Shown in pieces: positions 1 to 5,878 of a stretch of 47,948 nt of DNA. Position 1 is the first letter of the stretch. Each line of letters begins with the position of its first letter. The translations under genes and the position numbers were made by a program. The notes beneath the pieces are model-generated. The model saw only the letters and a program-made list of their open reading frames with translations, ran no database searches and was not told the DNA's origin. The stretch is from Sandaracinobacteroides hominis (lineage in GTDB: Bacteria > Pseudomonadota > Alphaproteobacteria > Sphingomonadales > Sphingomonadaceae), in assembly GCF_016464365.1 (NCBI RefSeq), contig NZ_JADCUC010000011.1:1-47948 (forward strand), given 5' to 3'.

Positions 1-171
1 GCGCTCAGGCAGGTCGCACCAATGCGCTCCAGATCTCAGAACCCACAAACATCCGTTCACAAACAATCGGTTATCCGACCCCGTCCGTCCAGGATCCCCC
101 GCCTTGCCCGGCAGCAGCAGCGCGATCCTCGCCCACTGCGCATCGTTCAACTCGTACCGCTTGATCCCCAT
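1..171 (-). CDS. IS5-family transposase, N-terminal fragment
   Basis: The reading frame starts at an ATG at 171 and runs off the left edge, giving 57 residues. It begins [20 protein letters not shown] and continues through a PGKAGDPGR segment and an [10 protein letters not shown] segment. This is the DUF4096-type N-terminal domain typical of IS5-family DDE transposases. The catalytic DDE residues lie further downstream and are not present here. It differs from the right-end copy by one visible residue (R instead of K in the AKIALLL segment). Partial by position, not necessarily by mutation. Confidence 0.85.
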   Translation of the reverse strand, partial: MGIKRYELNDAQWARIALLLPGKAGDPGRTGSDNRLFVNGCLWVLRSGAHWCDLPER

Positions 172-251
172 CGTCCGCTCCGCGTTCAACACGGAGCCCT
201 ATGAATCAGCGATCAACCCGTTTGGAAATCCTGAATGTCGATCCCGCCTAG
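1..251 (-). mobile_element. IS5-family element, 5' end only, left window edge
   Basis: These bases are the reverse complement of 47698-47948, with visible mismatches only at about positions 128 and 216. The unit holds the outer end of an insertion sequence plus the first part of its transposase, read leftwards and cut by the window edge. The outer end lies near 247. It is followed by TAGAC, which continues the broken recombinase gene, and the other copy is preceded by CTA, so a TA target duplication inside CTAG fits both junctions. The far end of the element is not in the window. The presence of the same repeat at both ends suggests assembly broke in a multicopy IS. Confidence 0.85.
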
Positions 252-700
252 ACAGGCTTTCCCGCGATGCGGAGTTCCTGCTGAGGCTCCAGAGCAGCCG
301 CCAGCGCTTCATCGCCGCCGACAACCCCGACGTGAACGAAATGACGGTCGGCCTTCTCGCCGTCATCGCGCAGGAGGAGCGCAAGGCCATCGCCAAGCGG
401 ACGAAGGAAGCGTTGGCGGCCGCCAAGGCCCGAGGGGTGCGGCTGGGCAACCCAAGGGGTGCGGAAGTGCTGCGGAAGGCAGGGAGCGGTTACCGCAAGG
501 GCGTGGAGAGCATCAAGACAGCCGCCGACGTCTATGCCGCCGAGCTGGCCCCCATCATCGCAGAACTTCGCGCCGACGGCTTCACATCGCTGGAGCGCCT
601 GGCAACGGAACTGAGCGCCCGGTCAATCCAGACCCCGAGGGGCGGGCGCTGGCATGCTAGCTCCGTCCGCAACCTGCTGGCTCGGCTAGAGCGTGCCTGA
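248..700 (+). pseudogene. Serine recombinase (resolvase/invertase), N-terminus removed by IS
   Basis: The frame entering from the IS reads RLDRLSRDAEFLL, then QEERKAIAKRTKEALAAAKA and a LGNPRG segment, and ends with a helix-turn-helix-like region (TSLERLATELSARSIQTPRG) and a TGA at 698-700. This is the second half of the resolvase catalytic domain, including the conserved DRLSR arginines and the long E helix, followed by the DNA-binding tail. The catalytic serine, normally near residue 10, is missing because the IS lies directly upstream. The IS target was the CTAG spanning the Leu-Asp codons. A full copy would act in resolution or inversion of mobile DNA, so this marks the edge of an older mobile element. 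Confidence 0.8.
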
Positions 701-753
701 AAACACTGCGCCGTCGCTTTCCCCGCGCCTCCCCGACGCCCTGCTTTGTTTTG

Positions 754-1686
754 TCACCGCATTACCTCTGACACGCGGTCTACAAAATCATCCCGCGCAA
801 GCATGCTTCCGTAGGGCAGTTCAAAATCTTCTGTAATGCCAACCTCTGTTGCCATGCGAACCTTCAGCGAAAGCGGGGCTACCATATTATTGAAATCGTG
901 AAGAACTTGTATAGGCCTGCCCTTAACGCCTTCTAGCGTCAAACCAATGATTATCTGACTTAGGCGCGCATCCCCCGGCAATATAGTGCGGTCGCCAATT
1001 TCAATTCCCGACGGAACTAATGTTTGAACGCTACGCTCAATTGCGGTGTCGCCCCCAAGGTTGGCATACAGAAGTGTTCTCCAATGATAAGCGGGCGCGC
1101 GACCCTCGTTAGAAATCTTGATATGGAGCCTCAGCGATATCACCGCCGCATCACCGCGCATCTCCACCCGCTCGATATCGCATAGGTGGCCGACGACCGA
1201 GAGCATAGGGCCTGTCAATCTGTTCCGAAGCAGCTCAAGGTAAAAGTGGCGCGCCGGCTGCGATTGCCCGCCAACTCGATGGTAGTAGATGCCATCACGC
1301 GCTTGGTGTGGCGCGGCTTGACTGTCACCGACGTCAATGACGCAGACAACTCTATCCAAGGGTATTTTGCTATCGACCGCTCGCGCTACGGTATGGACTC
1401 GGAAATTGGACAGAGGATAGCTTAGAAGGTCAGGAATTTTGTTTTCGAGCCAATCCTTGGTCAATTGCCTTCCCCAGCGCTCAGGAAGGCCGGTTAGTTC
1501 TCCGTCGTCCTCAGCCCCTAGAATTATGTGGCCGCCTCCAGAGTTCGCCATCGCCGACAGAATTTTCGAAAGAAAGTGAAGGTCACCCCCCTTGTCCAAG
1601 CTACGGCCGCTTTTCCTATCGAAAGCATCCGACTCCTCCAAGGATAGTGCCAGAACATCCGCCTCGGTCCAGCATTCCCTTTTCAT
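754..1686 (-). CDS. Schlafen AlbA_2-type putative ATP/nucleic-acid-binding protein
   Basis: I chose the ATG at 1686 because a GGAG sequence sits six bases upstream, giving 310 residues. The frame is open to 1977 but the ATG at 1803 has no ribosome-binding site. Near the N-terminus is the AlbA_2 pattern: ESDAFDRKSG, then ILSAMANSGGGHIILGAEDDGELTGL, then a strand ending in DGIYYHRVGG, all typical of the Schlafen AlbA_2 domain. The C-terminal 150 residues are beta-rich and I do not recognise them. The gene is clearly AT-richer than its neighbours and has no partner gene, which points to horizontal acquisition. Proteins of this family occur as regulators and in defence loci; the role here is unknown. 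Confidence 0.75.
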   Translation of the reverse strand: MKRECWTEADVLALSLEESDAFDRKSGRSLDKGGDLHFLSKILSAMANSGGGHIILGAEDDGELTGLPERWGRQLTKDWLENKIPDLLSYPLSNFRVHTVARAVDSKIPLDRVVCVIDVGDSQAAPHQARDGIYYHRVGGQSQPARHFYLELLRNRLTGPMLSVVGHLCDIERVEMRGDAAVISLRLHIKISNEGRAPAYHWRTLLYANLGGDTAIERSVQTLVPSGIEIGDRTILPGDARLSQIIIGLTLEGVKGRPIQVLHDFNNMVAPLSLKVRMATEVGITEDFELPYGSMLARDDFVDRVSEVMR

Positions 1687-1965
1687 CAACTTCTCCGCAA
1701 ACGCCTGCCTTAGAACACACTCGCGCGCCCTGCTCGCATAGTCATAGCTGAACCTGCCACGAGGTCTTCTAGAGTCGTCTGCTATAAGGATTGCAGAGAG
1801 CATGAAGCGGTACGTCGCACAAACTGTTTGAGTGAGCAACCGATCGGTGCTACACAAATGTCCGCAACGAACTCGATTAAGAATTGAATTATAACGATTA
1901 AATCTCAGGAAAAAGTAGCCCGTCCCTGGGCACCATTTTCCTTCTTGTTGGCGGACTTCGCCCGC

Positions 1966-2013
1966 AGTTCGCGCCATTGGGCGCGGCGCGCGGTCGCGCT
2001 TGCGGCGCTTCGC
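1966..2013 (-). repeat. Intergenic GC-rich repeat, copy 1 (gene 3' end)
   Basis: Read on the minus strand directly after the stop of the quinone oxidoreductase, this stretch contains GCGAAGCGCCGCAAGCGC, then GACCGCGCGCC and CCAATGGCGCGAAC. The same order of blocks occurs at 3779-3833 on the plus strand after the stop of another gene. It can form GC-rich stems and may aid 3' end formation. Copy number elsewhere in the genome cannot be judged from here. Confidence 0.5.
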
Positions 2014-2019
2014 GCCGTT

Positions 2020-2994
2020 TCAGGTCACTTTCAGAACTACCTTGCCGCGACCTTTGCCGGAGATGGCGTCTAGCAGGGCCGGGCCGAAATCCTCGAATGC
2101 GTAGACCTTGCCCAGCGGCGGATTGATCTTTCCGTTTTCCGCCAGGTCGGCCAGCGCTTTCAGGTCGGCGGGCACGCGGGCGCCTTCGAACAGGATATAC
2201 TGCCGCACATCCACTCCCAGCAGGGCTGAGCCCTTCATCAGCGTTAGGTTGGCGGGCAGTGCCGGGATGGGGCCGCCGACGAAGCCCACCACCAGATGCC
2301 GGCCGCGCCAGGCCAGCGAGCGGAACGCCGGTTCGAACAGCGGGCCGCAGACGGGGTCGAAAATGACGTTCGGGCCCTTGCCGCCGGTCAGCGCCTTCAG
2401 CCGGTCGCGCCAGCCTTCCGGGTTGGTGTCGATCGCTGCGTCGGCGCCCTGTTCCCGTGCGAAGGCGCGCTTTTCCTCGGTGGACGCGGCAGCGATCACC
2501 TGCGCCCCCAGCGCCTTTGCCAGCTGCACCGCCGCCGAGCCGACGCCGCCTGCTGCGCCGAACACCAGCACCGTCTCTCCGGCTTGCAGCGCCCCACGGT
2601 CTTTCAGGCCGTGCCAGACGGTCAGGTAGTTAAGTGGCAGGCTCGCGGCTGCTTCGAAGCCCATGGACGCCGGAATGCGCACCGTCAGCGCCGCAGGCGC
2701 CACCGCCAGTTCGGCGAAGCCGCGCGCCCCCATCGCCATCACCCGGTCGCCCGGTGCCAGCCCCTGCACATTGGCGCCTGCCGCCTCCACCACACCGGAA
2801 ACCTCCTGCCCCGGTACATGCGGCAGCGGCGGCTTCACCTGATAGCGGCCCAGCGCGACAAGCGAATCGACATAGCCCACCCCACAGGCGGCAACGCGGA
2901 TCAGCACGCCGTCCGGCCCCGGCTCCGGCGCGGGCACATCCGTCATCCGATAACTTTCAAGGCTTTCCAGCGTATCGGCGACAATGGCTTTCAT
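2020..2994 (-). CDS. NADPH:quinone oxidoreductase-like MDR enzyme
   Basis: This 324-residue protein belongs to the zinc-independent quinone oxidoreductase branch of the medium-chain dehydrogenase/reductase superfamily. The N-terminal GroES-like half contains HVPGQEVSGVV (59-69) and PGDRVM (81-86). The nucleotide-binding half has the Rossmann motif FGAAGGVGSAAVQLAKALGA starting near residue 145, followed by IFDPVCG and the C-terminal GKGRGKVVLKV typical of the family. The structural zinc cysteine cluster of alcohol dehydrogenases is absent. It probably transfers hydride from NADPH to a quinone or enone; the true substrate cannot be read from the sequence. It stands alone, between the Schlafen-type gene and an oppositely oriented transpeptidase. 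Confidence 0.85.
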   Translation of the reverse strand: MKAIVADTLESLESYRMTDVPAPEPGPDGVLIRVAACGVGYVDSLVALGRYQVKPPLPHVPGQEVSGVVEAAGANVQGLAPGDRVMAMGARGFAELAVAPAALTVRIPASMGFEAAASLPLNYLTVWHGLKDRGALQAGETVLVFGAAGGVGSAAVQLAKALGAQVIAAASTEEKRAFAREQGADAAIDTNPEGWRDRLKALTGGKGPNVIFDPVCGPLFEPAFRSLAWRGRHLVVGFVGGPIPALPANLTLMKGSALLGVDVRQYILFEGARVPADLKALADLAENGKINPPLGKVYAFEDFGPALLDAISGKGRGKVVLKVT

Positions 2995-3160
2995 GAGTCT
3001 TTTTCCTGACCTGCTGTTGCGCGGCGCAGCCTAGAGACTGGCAACTCCGCTGCCGCCTGCCAAAAGTTCCATGGCCTGGGCTCGGTTCACCGAAATTGGC
3101 CCACGCCCTGCCGCTGGGGGGCTGTGGATAAATGAAAGCCGTTCCTATCCTGCAGGCCCA

Positions 3161-3775
3161 ATGACTGGTCGCACCCTATCCGCCCTTGCCCTCAGCCGCC
3201 GCAGCCTGATCGCCGGCGCCGCAACGCTTGCCGCCGCACCGGCGCTGGCGTCGTCTCGGTCGCCGGCCGATGTCGCACGCGAGGGGTTGTTCAGGGCAGG
3301 CAACGCCATTTCCCATCGCGATGTCGTGGGCGTGGCGGATTTTACCGCGCCTTCGCGGGCGCCGCGCTTCTTCCTGGTCGATCTGGCCAGCGGCCGGACG
3401 ACGACGCATTTGGTCTCGCACGGACGCGGCTCCGATCCCGATCATTCCGGCTATGTCGAGCGCTTCTCCAACGACGAGGGCTCCAACGCGTCTTCCGCCG
3501 GCACCTATCGCACGGAAGACTATTATGTCGGCAAGCACGGCCGATCGCAGCGGCTGGAAGGGCTGGAGCCGGGCAACAGCAACGCGCTGGCCCGGGCCAT
3601 CGTCATCCACGGCGCCTGGTATGTCTCCGACGCGATAGCCGCGCAGCATGGCAAGATCGGCCGCTCCGAGGGCTGCTTTGCCTTCGATGAAACCAATGGC
3701 AGCCTGGACGAAGTGCTGACACGGCTGGGGCCGGGGCGGCTGTTGTATGCTGGACGGTTTGGCCTGAGCGTTTAG
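3161..3775 (+). CDS. Murein L,D-transpeptidase (YkuD-like), Tat-type signal
   Basis: The start at 3161 places SRRSLIAGAATLAAAPALAS at residues 12-31, a twin-arginine-like export signal ending in an AxA-type site. The frame is open back to 3071 but the extra residues would bury the signal. The mature part carries His150 in VIHGAWYV and Cys172 in GRSEGCFAF, the His and nucleophilic Cys of the L,D-transpeptidase catalytic fold (YkuD_2-like). It should act in the periplasm on peptidoglycan stem peptides, forming 3-3 cross-links or attaching proteins. Length 204 residues, normal for this short family. It converges on the IS at 3850 and is followed by a GC-rich repeat that could end transcription. 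Confidence 0.85.
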   Translation: MTGRTLSALALSRRSLIAGAATLAAAPALASSRSPADVAREGLFRAGNAISHRDVVGVADFTAPSRAPRFFLVDLASGRTTTHLVSHGRGSDPDHSGYVERFSNDEGSNASSAGTYRTEDYYVGKHGRSQRLEGLEPGNSNALARAIVIHGAWYVSDAIAAQHGKIGRSEGCFAFDETNGSLDEVLTRLGPGRLLYAGRFGLSV

Positions 3776-3778
3776 CCC

Positions 3779-3833
3779 CCCGGGCGAAGCCCGCAAGCGC
3801 GACTGCGCGCCCGCGCAATGCGCGGAACCGGCC
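3779..3833 (+). repeat. Intergenic GC-rich repeat, copy 2
   Basis: Immediately after the transpeptidase stop is GGCGAAGCCCGCAAGCGC followed by GACTGCGCGCCC and CAATGCGCGGAACC. It matches the element after the quinone oxidoreductase (1966-2013) in block order and orientation relative to the upstream gene. A further GGCCGGAGGCCGGCC palindrome follows at about 3831-3845, just before the IS. A role as a transcript-end hairpin is inferred. Confidence 0.5.
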
Positions 3834-3849
3834 GGAGGCCGGCCAACTA

Positions 3850-4670
3850 AGGCCTGTGGGGATTCATCGTGAATTGATGACGGCCGCGGCGAGGTAGATG
3901 ATAGCTTCGAAGCTGCGGTCGGTTTTGCATGCGCGCATGGCGATGCGCTTGAACTCTTTGAGTTTACAGAAGAAGTTTTCGATGAGGTGACGCCATTTGT
4001 ACATCTCGGCATCGAGCGGGATGGGAATGGCGCGGCGCGGGTGCTGCGAGATGACGATCTTCGCGCCACGCTCGTTGAGTTCGGCGATGATGTCGTTGCT
4101 GTCGAACGCCTTGTCGGCAAGCAAGGCGCCGAATTCGACGCCCTCGATCAGCGGGGCGACGCCGACGGTGTCGAAGCGATGGCCCGGCAGCAGGCGGAAA
4201 CGCACGAGGTTGCCCAAGGCGTCGGTCAGCGCCAGAATCTTGGTCGTCATGCCGCCTTTGGAACGGCCAATGGCCTGGCTCTGAGTCCCCCTTTTGCGCC
4301 TTGGCCGTGCCGGTGAACCTTGACAATGGTGGCATCGACCATGGCGTATTCCATGTCGGGTTCCTCCGACAAGGCATCGAAAATCCGCTTGAAGACATCG
4401 GCTTCTCGCCAATCGCGGAACCGCCGAAACGCCGTGCTCCAATTTCCGAACACGGCCGGAAGATCGCGCCACGGACTGCCCGTTCGGACAATCCACAGCA
4501 CCGCCTCCAGGAACAGCCGATTGTTCCGCCCACTCCGTCCAGGGTCGCTCGCCTTGCCCAGACAGTGCGGCTCCATCTTCGCCCACTGGGCGTCAGTCAG
4601 TACAAAGCGGTCCATCCAAAGCGTGAATCACATCTGCGACACAATGGGAATCCCAAATCCCCACACGCCT
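3850..4670 (-). mobile_element. IS5-family element (IS427-like, two-frame transposase), complete
   Basis: The element is about 821 bp with imperfect terminal inverted repeats: the left end reads AGGCCTGTGGGGATT and the right end, reversed, AGGCGTGTGGGGATT. TA lies at 3848-3849 and again at 4671-4672, consistent with a TA target duplication. Removing the element and one TA restores CTAG, in which TAG is the original stop codon of the L,D-transpeptidase gene upstream on the same strand. The element therefore seems complete and recently inserted. It differs in sequence from the IS at the window edges although both belong to the IS5 family. Confidence 0.9.
3864..4615 (-). CDS. IS5-family transposase, orfA/orfB joined by -1 frameshift
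   Basis: The first frame starts at ATG 4615 (MDRFVLTDAQWAKMEP) and ends at 4247. The second frame ends at 3864 with the C-terminal catalytic region. OrfA carries the first catalytic Asp in MEYAMVDATIVKVHRHGQG. OrfB carries the second in LLADKAFDSNDI and the Glu in WRHLIENFFCKLKEFKRIA. The frames join around 4285-4292 on a run of four A and five G, where a -1 slip takes GCA-AAA-GGG-GGA into AAA-AGG-GGG-ACT. Paired frames with slippage are known for the IS427 group, so programmed frameshifting is likelier than mutation. The joined protein would be about 250 residues, normal for the group. Confidence 0.85.
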
Positions 4671-5872
4671 TAGAGAGCCGCGATTACCGCCGCGTCGCGT
4701 CCATATACGTCCGGATACTCGGTCAGCGTTCCGCCCTTCGCCGGGACGAGCGTCAGATAGGCGATGTGGACCGGGATCTGCACCGTCAGCGGAACCTGCG
4801 TCGTTTCGTTGGTGGCGGCCACGGCATCGATCCGTGCGGCGGTCCATTCCGGCTGGTCTTCCAGCAGCCGCAGCGCCAGCCCCAATATCCCCTGCGTGCG
4901 CATGCACCCGTGGGAGAGCGCCAGATTCTGGCTGTTGAACAGCTGTTTCGCAGGTGTGTCGTGGAAGAAGATCGCCCATTCGTTGGGCATCTCGATCTTC
5001 AGCGTGCCCAGGGAATTGCGGTGGCCGGGCAGCTGCGTGACCTGATATCCGTCGGCGGTCGAAACCCAGCGATAGCCGCGCGCCCGCGCCGCCGACGGGC
5101 TGCGGCGGATAAGGGCGCCGACCGATTCATCGACAATGCTCTTCGGCAGCATCCACGGCGGGTTTATGGTGATGGCGGTCGCGACGGCCGAGAATTGCGG
5201 CGTTGGCGTTTTCTTCGCGCCGACGATGATCTTGTGCCGGGCCACCGGAATTCCGGCATCGACGAGGTCCACCGTGAAGCCCGGGATGTTGGCAAACAGG
5301 TGCCGCTCGCCCAGCTGGCGCGGCATCCAGCGCCAGCGGTCCATATTGGCGCGGATCCTGGCGCGCATCGCCTTGTCTGTCGTGTTGGGAAGCGCCGTGC
5401 GCAGCGCCCGATAGCGATAGTCGGTGGGCAGCAATCCGCGCAACGTTGCGCCGACATCGCCGGCCGCCAGCGCTTCCGCAAGTTTAGCCCGCAGAAACTC
5501 GGGATCGGAGCGCGGCGGCGGCGATTTCCAGCCGAGGCGGGACGCAACCGGGGTGTGGCCGGCGGCGTAATCCTTTGCCAGCGCCATCCAGCTTGCCTCT
5601 GCGGCGGCGGCAATGGCGGCCTCGTCTCCGGATTGCAGCGCGGCCTCCAGAGCGGCCGGCGCGTAGTTTGCCGGGTTCAGACCCTCCTTCGCAGAGGCCT
5701 GTACTTCGGCCAGCGTTTCGCGGGCTGCGGTGTCGGTCCAGACCAGCGGCGCGATGGGTGCGGGCGCGGCGATGGGCGCGGCTGCCGGCGGCGCCTCGGG
5801 TGGCGAGACGGCCTCCTGAGCGGCGAGCGGGCCGGCGATAGCCAGCAACAGGGCGGAGAAAAACAGGCGCAT
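4670..5872 (-). CDS. L,D-transpeptidase family protein (scaffold plus YkuD domain)
   Basis: A 400-residue exported protein with signal MRLFFSALLLAIAGPLAAQ, an Ala/Pro-rich linker, and a scaffold region containing ARIRANMDRWRWMPRQLG, as in large YcbB-like L,D-transpeptidases. The catalytic YkuD domain follows, with HDTPAKQLFNSQNLALSHGCMR split around Cys323 in SHGCMR. It should form 3-3 peptidoglycan cross-links in the periplasm. The start lies six bases after the mutS stop, so the two genes are probably co-transcribed. The stop codon is now TAA, built by the end of the IS at 3850-4670; the pre-insertion stop was TAG at the same place, so the protein is unchanged. Any downstream transcript end has been replaced by IS sequence. 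Confidence 0.9.
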   Translation of the reverse strand: MRLFFSALLLAIAGPLAAQEAVSPPEAPPAAAPIAAPAPIAPLVWTDTAARETLAEVQASAKEGLNPANYAPAALEAALQSGDEAAIAAAAEASWMALAKDYAAGHTPVASRLGWKSPPPRSDPEFLRAKLAEALAAGDVGATLRGLLPTDYRYRALRTALPNTTDKAMRARIRANMDRWRWMPRQLGERHLFANIPGFTVDLVDAGIPVARHKIIVGAKKTPTPQFSAVATAITINPPWMLPKSIVDESVGALIRRSPSAARARGYRWVSTADGYQVTQLPGHRNSLGTLKIEMPNEWAIFFHDTPAKQLFNSQNLALSHGCMRTQGILGLALRLLEDQPEWTAARIDAVAATNETTQVPLTVQIPVHIAYLTLVPAKGGTLTEYPDVYGRDAAVIAAL

Positions 5873-5878
5873 GCGTTC

